Shown: piece after piece, positions 38,666-47,863 of the stretch
Layout: the number at the start of each line of letters is the position of its first letter
Numbering within the stretch: the stretch's first letter is position 1
Origin: an uncultured Bacteroides sp.
Lineage (GTDB): Bacteria > Bacteroidota > Bacteroidia > Bacteroidales > Bacteroidaceae
Reading direction: 5' to 3'
DNA: 54,231 nt
Assembly: GCA_900551445.1 (NCBI GenBank)
Contig: URWA01000023.1
Span: forward strand, 1-54,231
Translations under genes and position numbers: made by a program
The notes under the pieces: model-generated
Databases searched by the model: none
Seen by the model: the letters and a program-made list of their open reading frames with translations, nothing else
Told to the model about the DNA's origin: nothing

Positions 38666-41320
38666 ATGAAAGCAAGTATAGTTTTGGCGTTGTTGTCACT
38701 GATGTCTGCAGGTGTGCAGGCCAGTGTGGTAAAAGGAAAGATTAAGGATGCGCAGACAGGAGAGGAAATTATCGGTGCATCGGTAATGGTAAAGGAAGAG
38801 CCCGGAAAGGGAGCTGTTACGGGGTTGGACGGAAGTTTTAATCTGTCTGTTAATCGGGATAAATATACATTGGTGTGTTCTTATGTGGGATACAAAAAAT
38901 ATGAGGTGACCATCACTCCAGACAAGAAAGAAATCGTGATTCCGTTGAAGACCGATGATGTGGCACTGGATGAAGTCGTGGTGGTGGCCTCCAATCCGGG
39001 AAGAACGGAAGCGGGTGCACGCGGCATTGAACGTCAGGCGATGAATGTGGTTAACGTGATGAGTGCCAAAGCCATTGAACTTTCTCCGGATATCACGGTA
39101 GCGAATGTGATTCAACGTATGTCGGGAGTGACCATCGAGCGGAACAGTAGCGGAGAAGGTCAGTATGCGATTCTGCGTGGTATGGACAAGCGTTACAATT
39201 ATACCTTGATTAATGGGGTGAAGATTCCGAGTCCGGACAACAAGAACCGTTTCGTGCCGCTGGATATTTTCCCTTCGGAGATGCTTGACCGTCTGGAAGT
39301 GACCAAATCGCTGACTGCTAATATGGAAGGTGATGGAATCGGAGGAGCTGTTAACCTGATAATGAAGGATGCACCTACGGAACGGCAGTTTACCGTGAAT
39401 TTGTCGACCGGTTACAATGCTATGTATTTCGGCCGTGACTTTCAGTCGTTCAACCATGGGGCCATCGTCAAACAGTCGCCTTATGAACAGATGGGGATGC
39501 CGGAAGACAACCGGGTGACCATGGATAATTTTACGACCGATAACTTACGGATGAGCTGGAAAAAGCCTTTGCCGGATTTGACTGCCGGGATTTCTTATGG
39601 CGACCGTTTCTTTCAGAACAAGCTGGGCGTGATGCTGGCCGGAAGTTTCCTGAATACCTATCGTGGTAAGGAAAGCCAGTTGTATTATCAGCCGGGCACC
39701 ACTCACAACGGTATCGAGTATCGTAATTACTCTTCCCAGCAGACCCGTATCGGGGCGCATGCCAAATTGGACTATTTCATTAACGAACATCATAAACTGA
39801 CCTGGTACAACGGCTACATGGATATGCGTGAGGCGGAAGTGCGCGACGGGCATGACGACAAGGAAGGAGCCGTACGTATGAAATGGAACCATCAGTATAT
39901 CATCAACTCTACCTTGAAAGGGGAACATTCCTTTTTGGACGATGAAGCGCTTCGCCTGAACTGGTCGGCCGTGATCTCGAAAGCCTACAGTGAGACTCCG
40001 GATAATGCGGAGATATTCTTGCAAGGCAGTCACGTACAGACTTCTGGGGCGGCTACCCGGCGTTGGGAACACAATTCGGATAAAGATAAGGCGGGATATG
40101 TGGACTTGATGTACAAACTGAAATTGGACGGTGGTTCTGTCTTTGATTTCTCTGTCGGAGGTATGTACCGCGACAAGAAGCGTGACAGCTTTTTCAATGA
40201 ATATACCTTCAACTCGGCAACAGGTGTGAAGGACCCGCAATATCAGGGGGAAGATTGGAATAACTATGATGAGATTCTGTTTACTCCTTTGAAATACGGT
40301 AACATCAGTGACCCGTTGAACTACGATGCATCCGAAAAGATTGGAGCAGGTTACGGAATGGTGAAATACACGTATCGTAAATGGGAATTCATTGCAGGAG
40401 TACGTGTGGAACATACCAACCAAGGATATGTGTTGAAGTTCCCGACTGAAAATGTGAATCCGGAAGGAAACCAGAAATATACGGATGTGCTGCCCAGCTT
40501 TCATGCAAAATATGGAGTGCATAAGAATGCTAACCTGCGTTTCTCGTACGCACGGTCTATCAACCGTCCCAGCTTCTTTGAGATTGTGCCTTACAGCATC
40601 ATCAATGAAGACTACAAGGAAAAAGGTAATCCGGATTTGAAACATACCGTGGCCGATAATATCGACCTGCGCTATGAATATTTCCCGAAATCATCCGAAC
40701 AGTTTATGGTGGGCATGTTCTATAAACGGTTGCAGAACCCGATTGAATATGGCTTGCTCAACGAGGGACAGGATACCTACTACAAACCGATGAACTTTGG
40801 AGATGCGACCAACCTGGGTGTGGAAGTGGACATCATGAAATACTTCAACTGGTTCGGTATCAAGGCTAATTATACGTACACTCACTCTACGATTACGACC
40901 GATAAACGTATCATGGACGGCAACGATGTAAAGAGCATTTCGCAGACACGTCCTTTGTTCGGCCAGGCGGCCCATGTGGCGAATTTGTCGTTGCTTTTCA
41001 AAAGCACCAAATATGGTTGGGAAGGACAGATTGCCGGAAGTTACACTGGAAAACGTTTGAGCGATATTTCCAACTGGTATAACGATGATATTTGGGAAGA
41101 CGGCTACATGCAGCTGGATGCATCTGTGGAAAAGAGCTTCAAGAACGGCATCAGTATTTTTGCCAAGGCGTCCAATCTGCTGGACACTCCTTTGTTGCGA
41201 TTCATTCAAAAGGGACCGCATACAGAAAATGTGGACTATGAACGTAAGAACGGCAACGTGATTGAACGGAAAGAATGGCATGGACAGTCGTTCATGCTGG
41301 GGATCAGATATAAACTATAA
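38666..41320 (+). CDS. TonB-dependent receptor without SusD partner
   Basis: Outer-membrane receptor of 884 aa: signal peptide (about 1-19), carboxypeptidase-regulatory-like domain (about 21-95, VVKGKIKDAQTGEEIIGASV), plug domain (about 110-240, with RMSGVTIERNSSGEG, ILRGMDKRYNYTLINGV and GGAVNLIMKDAP) and a long barrel ending RYKL. The plug resembles the receptor group (TIGR01782-like) seen beside phosphatases or phytases in other phyla. There is no STN domain and no susD. It is followed after 37 bp by a beta-helix lipoprotein and then by a phosphatase, so organic phosphate or phosphate-bearing ligands are plausible cargo. Confidence 0.9.
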   Translation: MKASIVLALLSLMSAGVQASVVKGKIKDAQTGEEIIGASVMVKEEPGKGAVTGLDGSFNLSVNRDKYTLVCSYVGYKKYEVTITPDKKEIVIPLKTDDVALDEVVVVASNPGRTEAGARGIERQAMNVVNVMSAKAIELSPDITVANVIQRMSGVTIERNSSGEGQYAILRGMDKRYNYTLINGVKIPSPDNKNRFVPLDIFPSEMLDRLEVTKSLTANMEGDGIGGAVNLIMKDAPTERQFTVNLSTGYNAMYFGRDFQSFNHGAIVKQSPYEQMGMPEDNRVTMDNFTTDNLRMSWKKPLPDLTAGISYGDRFFQNKLGVMLAGSFLNTYRGKESQLYYQPGTTHNGIEYRNYSSQQTRIGAHAKLDYFINEHHKLTWYNGYMDMREAEVRDGHDDKEGAVRMKWNHQYIINSTLKGEHSFLDDEALRLNWSAVISKAYSETPDNAEIFLQGSHVQTSGAATRRWEHNSDKDKAGYVDLMYKLKLDGGSVFDFSVGGMYRDKKRDSFFNEYTFNSATGVKDPQYQGEDWNNYDEILFTPLKYGNISDPLNYDASEKIGAGYGMVKYTYRKWEFIAGVRVEHTNQGYVLKFPTENVNPEGNQKYTDVLPSFHAKYGVHKNANLRFSYARSINRPSFFEIVPYSIINEDYKEKGNPDLKHTVADNIDLRYEYFPKSSEQFMVGMFYKRLQNPIEYGLLNEGQDTYYKPMNFGDATNLGVEVDIMKYFNWFGIKANYTYTHSTITTDKRIMDGNDVKSISQTRPLFGQAAHVANLSLLFKSTKYGWEGQIAGSYTGKRLSDISNWYNDDIWEDGYMQLDASVEKSFKNGISIFAKASNLLDTPLLRFIQKGPHTENVDYERKNGNVIERKEWHGQSFMLGIRYKL

Positions 41321-41357
41321 TCAAATATAAAATTTAACTAGTAACTAAATTTATTAC

Positions 41358-42752
41358 ATGATGAGACTGAAAAATTATTTGCTGGCAAGTACAGCTTTGG
41401 TAGCGTTGTCTTTTATGACCGCTTGTACGGAAGAAGATCCTATTGCGAATGGTGACGGTACCGAGAATACAGATGGTAATGATGAAAACAATGACAATGT
41501 CATTGTTTGGCCTGCTGATACTATTGTAAAGCTTACGGATCATTATACAGTGCCGGAAGGAAAGAGTCTGGTGATTAAAGAAGGTGTACAGATCATTGTA
41601 AGCACCGATGGAGTGGGAGCCAATCATGTACCCGTAGAATTTACCGTAAACGGAAATTTGTATTGTGAAGGAACAGCCGAGAAACCTATCTTGTTCTCAA
41701 TTGCGGAAGATGAACGTACGAATGAGAATGCTTTGAAAGGAATGTGGGGAGGTATTGTGGCCACCTCTACTTGCGGGGAAATGCTGATAGACCATACAGT
41801 CATAGAATATACAGGAGGCCAGGTGGTAGAAGGTTCTCCAGCTGCTAGTACAGGTATGTACACTGCAGGAGACGATGCGTATCCTCAGATAACTACTGAC
41901 AATATCAACGGACATTATGTGATTACAAACTCCATTTTGCGTAACGGTTGGTCAGATGGTATTTATTTGATGGGAGGAAATGCTATTATTGCCCATAATA
42001 TTTTTGCCGCCAACGGATATGACGGAGCAGAAGCTGTAAACGTGAAAGCCGGTTGCGTGGCCGATGTAGCCGACAACGTGATGTTCAGCCCGAATACCAA
42101 TGGTTTGAAACTGTCTAGCTCCGGTCAGAGCGAAGACCGTGCAATGGCTAAAATCCAGGCTTACAACAATACCATTATCAATGCCGGATGGCGTCGTGAC
42201 GGTGAAAAAGGTGGTTGCGTGTATGTCGAAAAGAATGCCTTGGCAAATGTCTTCAATAACCTGATGGTAAACTGCAAGTTCAGAGCCATGACTCCGAATT
42301 ATAAGGATGCTAATAAAGTGGATGGAGGATACAATAGCAGTTCTGTAATCGATTACAATTATTATGCTTCTGGAACACAGAAAAGTGATGTAGTGTTTGA
42401 AGAAGAGTCAGGAGTAGCTTATTCTTGGGCTGGATATGCATACGCACATAAAAATTATAATGAAGGTGTAGTCGATGTACACAGCCTGATAACAAAGACT
42501 GCTGAAGAATGTGCGGCCAATGACCCGAAATTTGTCAACTTCCCGATTAACGACGTAGCTTTGACAGATTACGTGTACGATGAGGCTTGGGACTTCCACG
42601 TACAGGCTGGTTCTCCGGTTTTGTTGGGCGCTTACGACGGAAACGATGCGGCACTGGCTCCTTATTTTGGAACAGAAGGTTTGAGCGTAAACGGCCAGAC
42701 ATATACATCTCCGAAAGTGGAAGCTCACTTCGGTGCTTATGGTACAAAATGA
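41358..42752 (+). CDS. Surface-type lipoprotein with right-handed beta-helix
   Basis: A 464-aa lipoprotein with lipobox Cys23 (MTAC) followed by TEED, an acidic stretch like the Bacteroidetes lipoprotein export signal that sends proteins to the cell surface. A Gly/Asn/Asp-rich linker (about 28-48) leads into a parallel beta-helix (about 85-330), seen as repeated short strands with Asn ladders (for example YVITNSILRNGWSDGIYLMGG, then AIIAHNIFAANGYDGAEAV with a break). No lyase catalytic residues are evident, so binding rather than cleavage is possible. It lies between a TonB receptor and a phosphatase, in the position SusD or an accessory binding protein would take. Confidence 0.82.
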   Translation: MMRLKNYLLASTALVALSFMTACTEEDPIANGDGTENTDGNDENNDNVIVWPADTIVKLTDHYTVPEGKSLVIKEGVQIIVSTDGVGANHVPVEFTVNGNLYCEGTAEKPILFSIAEDERTNENALKGMWGGIVATSTCGEMLIDHTVIEYTGGQVVEGSPAASTGMYTAGDDAYPQITTDNINGHYVITNSILRNGWSDGIYLMGGNAIIAHNIFAANGYDGAEAVNVKAGCVADVADNVMFSPNTNGLKLSSSGQSEDRAMAKIQAYNNTIINAGWRRDGEKGGCVYVEKNALANVFNNLMVNCKFRAMTPNYKDANKVDGGYNSSSVIDYNYYASGTQKSDVVFEEESGVAYSWAGYAYAHKNYNEGVVDVHSLITKTAEECAANDPKFVNFPINDVALTDYVYDEAWDFHVQAGSPVLLGAYDGNDAALAPYFGTEGLSVNGQTYTSPKVEAHFGAYGTK

Positions 42753-42779
42753 TAAATTCCTTTTCTAGGTTTTGTTAAG

Positions 42780-42843
42780 GCAGTCAGAGTGACTGCGTTT
42801 TCCTCAAGTGAATAAGTCCGGACAGCCTGTTTCGGGCTTATTC
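42780..42843 (+). promoter_or_regulatory. Two hairpins between the beta-helix and phosphatase genes
   Basis: GCAGTCA-GAG-TGACTGC (42780-42796) is a perfect 7-bp stem followed by GTTTTCC. GAATAAGTCC pairs with GGGCTTATTC across 42810-42843. The 125-bp gap could attenuate expression of the phosphatase relative to the receptor or stabilise processed mRNA ends. Confidence 0.5.
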
Positions 42844-42877
42844 TTTGAATATCTCAATTCATTTAAATGCTTGATTT

Positions 42878-43822
42878 ATGATTTCATTGAAAAAACTTTT
42901 CTGGACATGCTGCTTGTCCTTGTCTGTATTGGTGGCGTTTGCGCAGGATGCTTCTGCATGGAAGGCGTTGGAAAAGCCGGTAAACTTTCTGTTGGCCAAT
43001 GACTTGGGACGTAACGGTTATTACGACCAGAAGCCTATCGCCGAACTGATGGGACAGATGGCAGAGAATGTCGATATTGAAGCAGTGGTCGCTGCGGGGG
43101 ATGTACACCATTTTGAAGGTGTACGCAGCGTGAACGACCCGTTGTGGATGACCAACTATGAACTGATATACAGCCACCCGGAACTGATGATTCCCTGGTA
43201 TCCGGTTATGGGAAACCATGAATACCGTGGCAATACACAGGCCGTATTGGATTACGCACAGGTAAGTGCCCGCTGGGAAATGCCCGCCCGTTATTACACA
43301 AAGGTGTTGGAGAATGACGATGTCACTGTGCGTCTGGTTATGATTGACACCGCCCCTTTGCTGGACAAGTACCGGAAAGATGTGGAGAAATATCCGGATG
43401 CCTGCAAGCAGGATATGGACAAACAGCTGGCGTGGATGGACTCTGTGCTCACTGCGGCCAAGGAAGACTGGGTGTTGGTCGTAGGGCATCATCCGATTTT
43501 TGCAGATACCGACAAGAGCGACGCAGAACGTCTGGACATGGAAAAAAGAGTGGATACCGTTTTGCGTAAACATAAAAATGTAAATATGTACCTGTGCGGT
43601 CATATTCATAACTTCCAGCACATCCGCAAACCGGGAAGTGCCATCGATTATGTGGTAAATTCTTCCGGCTCGTTAAGCCGCAAGGTGAAGGCCGTCGACG
43701 GAACCCAGTTCTGTAGTGGTGAATCCGGTTTCTCTTTGGTTTCGGCCGACAAGAAAGAATTGTGTCTGCACATGATAAATAAAGACGGAAAAGTGATTTA
43801 TACGGTCCGTCAAGCCCGATAA
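42878..43822 (+). CDS. Secreted purple-acid-phosphatase-like metallophosphoesterase (TRAP-related)
   Basis: A 314-aa enzyme with a signal peptide (about 1-22). It follows the order of mammalian tartrate-resistant acid phosphatase motifs: ANDLGRNG, GDVHHFEGV, GNHEYRGN, VVGHHPIF and CGHIHNFQ. All metal ligands are recognisable except that the Tyr of the purple-enzyme motif GDxxY is His here. This should change the metal centre, since that Tyr binds Fe(III) and gives the colour. It probably hydrolyses phosphate monoesters in the periplasm. It is the third gene of the receptor operon but is preceded by a 125-bp hairpin-bearing gap. Confidence 0.87.
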   Translation: MISLKKLFWTCCLSLSVLVAFAQDASAWKALEKPVNFLLANDLGRNGYYDQKPIAELMGQMAENVDIEAVVAAGDVHHFEGVRSVNDPLWMTNYELIYSHPELMIPWYPVMGNHEYRGNTQAVLDYAQVSARWEMPARYYTKVLENDDVTVRLVMIDTAPLLDKYRKDVEKYPDACKQDMDKQLAWMDSVLTAAKEDWVLVVGHHPIFADTDKSDAERLDMEKRVDTVLRKHKNVNMYLCGHIHNFQHIRKPGSAIDYVVNSSGSLSRKVKAVDGTQFCSGESGFSLVSADKKELCLHMINKDGKVIYTVRQAR

Positions 43823-43998
43823 ACCAGTTTGTTTAGGTAATCCCCGGCCTGTAGAATGAGAATTTATAAAATATTTTAGGAATAAAAATTCATATTCTGT
43901 ATTCCGTTGTTTTGTAAACTCGACTTTGCGTTATTGTTTTTAGAAAGCTAATTTTCTCCTCATCTGTAGGTATTTTCCAGGGAAAAAGTAGCCATTTG
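43823..43998. other. AT-rich intergenic stretch
   Basis: No ORF of note, no repeat and no strong hairpin were seen before the terminator at 43999. The complete gene-free gap runs to 44163 and includes that terminator and the carboxylase promoter. Confidence 0.4.
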
Positions 43999-44041
43999 GC
44001 AAAAAAAGAGACATTCGTTGGAACGGTGTCTCTTTTTTTGC
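43999..44041. terminator. Strong intergenic terminator
   Basis: AAAAAAAGAGACA (44001-44013) pairs with TGTCTCTTTTTTT (44027-44039), extended by GC at both ends. It lies about 180 bp past the phosphatase stop and directly before the carboxylase promoter, insulating the two operons. Confidence 0.88.
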
Positions 44042-44049
44042 TATTTTTG
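44042..44049 (+). promoter_or_regulatory. Promoter -7 element for the acyl-CoA carboxylase operon
   Basis: TATTTTTG matches TAnnTTTG immediately after the terminator. It implies a 5' UTR of about 105 nt before accC. Confidence 0.55.
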
Positions 44050-44163
44050 CACAGTTTTTAGGTTATCTGTGCACGAATGAATTTTTCAGTGCGTGGATAA
44101 TCAGGGAATTGGGTCGTATGAGAACGATCCGGTATCACAGAAATCATAATTAAAACATAAAGC

Positions 44164-45675
44164 ATGATACACAAAGTATTGATCGCTAACCGTGGTGAAA
44201 TTGCTGTGCGCGTGATGCGCTCTTGCCGTGAAATGGGCATTCGTACCGTGGCAGTTTTTTCCGAAGCCGACAGAACGGCTCGCCACGTACTTTATGCGGA
44301 TGAAGCTTGTCTGATAGGTCCTGCTGCGTCTCGCGAAAGTTATCTGAACATAGATAAGATTATCATGGCGGCGAAACGTCATGGAGTGGATGCTATTCAT
44401 CCGGGATATGGATTCCTGTCTGAAAATTCAGAGTTTGCACGTCGTTGCCGTCAGGAAGGTTTTATTTTTATCGGTCCGGATCCGGAAACAATGGATGCGA
44501 TGGGTGACAAGATTTCTGCCCGCAAGCACATGATTGCAGCCGGTGTACCGGTCGTTCCGGGTACAGAACAACCGTTGCAGAGTGTGGAAGAGGCCAAAGA
44601 AATCTGTAATCAGATTGGTTATCCGGTCATGTTGAAAGCTTCCATGGGTGGTGGAGGTAAGGGCATGCGCTTGATTCACAATGTGGACGAAGTGGAAGAA
44701 GCCTATAACACAGCCCGTTCGGAATCTATGTCTTCTTTTGGTGACGATACCGTCTATCTGGAAAAATTTGTAGAAGAACCTCATCATATCGAATTCCAGA
44801 TTCTGGGTGATAATTTCGGAAATGCCGTACATCTTTTTGAGCGTGAATGTTCTATCCAGCGCCGTAACCAGAAAATCGTGGAAGAAACTCCTTCTCCTTT
44901 CGTCACTCCTGAATTGCGTCAGAAAATGGGTGAAGCAGCTGTGGCTGCGGCGAAGGCTGTGCATTACAAAGGAGCCGGTACGATTGAGTTCCTGGTCGAC
45001 AAGCACCGCAATTTCTACTTCCTGGAAATGAATACCCGTTTGCAGGTAGAACATCCGATTACGGAAGAAGTGGTAGGCGTGGACCTTGTAAAGGAACAGC
45101 TTCGTGTGGCCAACAACGAGCCGCTGCACTTCAAGCAGGAAGACCTGCAGCAGCGCGGACATGCCATTGAATGTCGTATCTGTGCCGAGGATTCAGAAAA
45201 CAACTTCATGCCTTCTCCGGGTGTCATCCGTCAGCTGATTGAGCCGAACGGCATCGGCGTACGTATCGACAGCTACGTGTACGAAAGCTACGAAATTCCT
45301 ATTTATTATGACCCGATGATTGGTAAGTTGATTGTATGGGCTACTACCCGTGAGTTTGCCATCGAACGTATGCGCCGCGTGTTGTACGAATACAAGATTA
45401 CCGGACTGAAGACCAACATCAGTTACCTGCGTCATATCATGAACGTGCCCGACTTCGTGGAAGGACATTACAATACCCTGTTCATTCCGAAACACCAGGA
45501 TATGCTCCGTGAGTGGGCCGGACAGAAAGAGGAAGAAACCGAAAACATTGCCATGATTGCCGCTTACATCGACTACCTGATGAACCTGGAAGAAAACAAG
45601 TCGGCATCCAGCGATAACCGTCCGATCAGCCGTTGGCGCGAATTCGGTCTGAAAAAAGGAGTATTGCGAATCTAA
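44164..45675 (+). CDS. accC: Acyl-CoA carboxylase, biotin carboxylase subunit
   Basis: ATP-grasp enzyme that carboxylates the biotin of the carrier protein encoded next. The 503-aa protein has the N-terminal IANRGEIAVRVMRS, the glycine-rich ATP loop KASMGGGGKGMR (about 160), and the catalytic EMNTRLQVEHPITE (about 290). It is about 50 residues longer than E. coli AccC, with an extra C-terminal segment typical of propionyl/acyl-CoA carboxylase operons. The carrier gene follows after 28 bp and the carboxyltransferase gene overlaps that one. The genes AccA and AccD are not here, so this is a separate acyl-CoA (propionyl- or acetyl-CoA) carboxylase. Confidence 0.93.
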   Translation: MIHKVLIANRGEIAVRVMRSCREMGIRTVAVFSEADRTARHVLYADEACLIGPAASRESYLNIDKIIMAAKRHGVDAIHPGYGFLSENSEFARRCRQEGFIFIGPDPETMDAMGDKISARKHMIAAGVPVVPGTEQPLQSVEEAKEICNQIGYPVMLKASMGGGGKGMRLIHNVDEVEEAYNTARSESMSSFGDDTVYLEKFVEEPHHIEFQILGDNFGNAVHLFERECSIQRRNQKIVEETPSPFVTPELRQKMGEAAVAAAKAVHYKGAGTIEFLVDKHRNFYFLEMNTRLQVEHPITEEVVGVDLVKEQLRVANNEPLHFKQEDLQQRGHAIECRICAEDSENNFMPSPGVIRQLIEPNGIGVRIDSYVYESYEIPIYYDPMIGKLIVWATTREFAIERMRRVLYEYKITGLKTNISYLRHIMNVPDFVEGHYNTLFIPKHQDMLREWAGQKEEETENIAMIAAYIDYLMNLEENKSASSDNRPISRWREFGLKKGVLRI

Positions 45676-45703
45676 GCGTGTTTTAATTAAAAAGTAGAAG
45701 ATT

Positions 45704-46225
45704 ATGGAAATACATATAGGTGACAGAGTTGCGGACGTGACACTGGTCAGCAAGGAAGGCAACAAGGTGCAGCTGACCATCGACGGAGTGCCTTACGATG
45801 TAGACATCGTGATGGCCGAAAACGGAAGCTGTTCCATCCTGCACGAAGGAAAGTCGTACAACGCCGAACTGATTCGTAAGGAAGGCGGAAAAAGCTATAC
45901 CGTGAACGCACATTACCAGTCATACAACATCGACATCATCGACTCACAGGCCAAGTACCTGCGCATGCGCAAGGGTGGGGAAGAAAAACAACAGGACAAG
46001 ATTGTTTCTCCGATGCCGGGTAAGGTGGTCAAGATTCCGGTAAAGGTAGGCGACCGTCTGCAGGCTGGCGACATCGTGGTAGTGATTGAAGCCATGAAGA
46101 TGCAGAGCAACTACAAGGTGAACAGTGAATGTGTGGTGAAGGATATCCTCGTGAACGAAGGAGACTCCGTCAACAGCAATCAGGTAATAATGACGTTGGA
46201 TGTAATTAAAGAAGACGAACAATGA
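45704..46225 (+). CDS. Biotin carboxyl carrier protein of the acyl-CoA carboxylase
   Basis: A 173-aa carrier whose C-terminal biotinyl domain (about 98-165) holds the biotin-accepting Lys132 in the canonical EAMKMQS. The N-terminal half (about 1-90) is a beta-rich domain without a Pro/Ala-rich linker as found in decarboxylase carriers; a short Lys/Glu/Gln-rich hinge (about 87-98) joins them. The stop overlaps the carboxyltransferase start by 4 bp (ATGA). Confidence 0.93.
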   Translation: MEIHIGDRVADVTLVSKEGNKVQLTIDGVPYDVDIVMAENGSCSILHEGKSYNAELIRKEGGKSYTVNAHYQSYNIDIIDSQAKYLRMRKGGEEKQQDKIVSPMPGKVVKIPVKVGDRLQAGDIVVVIEAMKMQSNYKVNSECVVKDILVNEGDSVNSNQVIMTLDVIKEDEQ

Positions 46226-47754
46226 CAACAGCAGAACAATATAAGAAATTTGAGGAGCTGGACAAGCTGGCTTCTCAGGGCGGCGGTGTAGAACGCGTGG
46301 AAAAACAGCACGCCAACGGTCACATGACAGCCCGCGAACGTATCGACATGTTGCTCGACAAGGGTACGTTCAATGAAATTGACAAATTCGTAATCCACCA
46401 TTGCACAGACTTTGGCATGGACAAGAAACACATTCCGGGCGACGGTATCGTATGCGGTTACGGTAAGATTGACGGTCGTCTGGTATATGTATATGCATAC
46501 GACTTCACCGTGTATGGCGGTACGCTGAGTGCGACCGGTGCCCAGAAAATCGTGAAGGTACAGGAACTGGCGCTGAAGAACGGTGCTCCGGTCATTGCCT
46601 TGAACGACTCAGGTGGTGCCCGTATTCAGGAAGGTGTGGGCAGTATCTCCGGTTACGCTTCCATCTTCTATCAGAACACCATTGCTTCGGGTGTGATTCC
46701 GCAGATTTCAGCCATCTTGGGTCCGTGTGCGGGAGGTGCCTGCTATTCTCCGGCCCTGACCGACTTCATCTTCATGGTGAAGGAAAAGAGCCACATGTTC
46801 ATCACCGGTCCGGACGTAGTGAAAGCCGTGACCCACGAAGAAGTGGACAAGGAAGAACTGGGTGGTGCCTATACCCACAGCAGCAAGAGCGGTGTGACAC
46901 ACTTCCTCTGCGATACGGAAGAAGAAACCCTGATGAGCATCCGCGAACTGTTGAGCTTCCTTCCTTCCAACAACATGGAAGATGCGCCGATGATTCCTTG
47001 CACCGACGATATCCGACGTGCGGAAGAATCGCTGATGACAGTCATTCCGGACGACCCGAACATGCCGTACGATATCAAGAACATCATCGAGCCGGTGGTC
47101 GACAACCATTATTTCTTTGAAGTGATGCCTCACTTTGCCAAGAACATCGTAGTCGGATTTGCCCGTCTGGGCGGACGTTCCGTAGGTATCGTGGCCAACC
47201 AGCCTGCTTACCTGGCCGGTGTGCTCGACATCGATGCCTCTGACAAGGCTTCCCGCTTCATCCGTTTCTGCGACTGCTTCAATATTCCTATCGTGACGTT
47301 CGAAGACGTGCCGGGCTTCCTGCCGGGATGCACACAGGAACACAATGGTATCATCCGTCACGGAGCGAAGATTGTGTATGCCTACGCAGAAGCTACCGTA
47401 CCTAAGATTACCGTGATTACCCGTAAGGCTTACGGAGGTGCTTACATCGTGATGAACAGTAAGCCGATCGGTGCCGATGTGAACTTCTCTTACCCGACAG
47501 CCGAAATCGCCGTAATGGGTGCCGACGGTGCCGTAAACATCCTCTACCGCAAGGCTACTCCGGAAGAAAAGGCCAAGGCAGTGGAAGAATACAAGGAAAA
47601 ATTCTCCAATCCTTACCGTGCGGCCGAACAGGGTTATATCGATGAAATCATCCTGCCGAAAGATACCCGTTACAAACTGATTCAGGCATTGGAAATGACT
47701 CAGAACAAGAGCCAGAGCAATCCGCCGAAGAAACACGGCAACATGCCGCTGTAA
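46222..47754 (+). CDS. Acyl-CoA (propionyl-CoA type) carboxyltransferase subunit
   Basis: Crotonase-fold transferase that moves CO2 from carboxybiotin to an acyl-CoA. The 510 residues contain the first oxyanion region (LNDSGGARIQEGVGSISGY), GPCAGGACYSPALTDF, and the second domain with VPGFLPGCTQEHNGI and KAYGGAYIVMNSK. Sequence cannot separate PccB from the MmdA decarboxylase subunit. The absence of the membrane OadB/OadG-type subunits and the presence of a biotin carboxylase argue for a soluble carboxylase making methylmalonyl-CoA or malonyl-CoA rather than a Na+-pumping decarboxylase. Confidence 0.92.
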   Translation: MTTAEQYKKFEELDKLASQGGGVERVEKQHANGHMTARERIDMLLDKGTFNEIDKFVIHHCTDFGMDKKHIPGDGIVCGYGKIDGRLVYVYAYDFTVYGGTLSATGAQKIVKVQELALKNGAPVIALNDSGGARIQEGVGSISGYASIFYQNTIASGVIPQISAILGPCAGGACYSPALTDFIFMVKEKSHMFITGPDVVKAVTHEEVDKEELGGAYTHSSKSGVTHFLCDTEEETLMSIRELLSFLPSNNMEDAPMIPCTDDIRRAEESLMTVIPDDPNMPYDIKNIIEPVVDNHYFFEVMPHFAKNIVVGFARLGGRSVGIVANQPAYLAGVLDIDASDKASRFIRFCDCFNIPIVTFEDVPGFLPGCTQEHNGIIRHGAKIVYAYAEATVPKITVITRKAYGGAYIVMNSKPIGADVNFSYPTAEIAVMGADGAVNILYRKATPEEKAKAVEEYKEKFSNPYRAAEQGYIDEIILPKDTRYKLIQALEMTQNKSQSNPPKKHGNMPL

Positions 47755-47786
47755 TCAGCTGACGATTATTCAGTAAATCCACATAA

Positions 47787-47832
47787 GAAGCGAAGAATTC
47801 CGCCGGTCATGCGCGAGGAGTTCTTCGCTTTC
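47787..47832 (+). terminator. Terminator after the carboxylase operon
   Basis: GAAGCGAAGAA pairs with TTCTTCGCTTTC around a 23-nt loop containing a short inner GC-rich stem. The T-run is short, so read-through into the transporter gene is possible. Confidence 0.65.
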
Positions 47833-47863
47833 TTGTATAGTTATCACATTAGATTCTGTCATT

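Noticed and set aside
46222..47754. Sodium-pumping methylmalonyl-CoA decarboxylase operon
   Set aside because: No membrane beta subunit or small gamma subunit lies nearby, and a biotin carboxylase is present.
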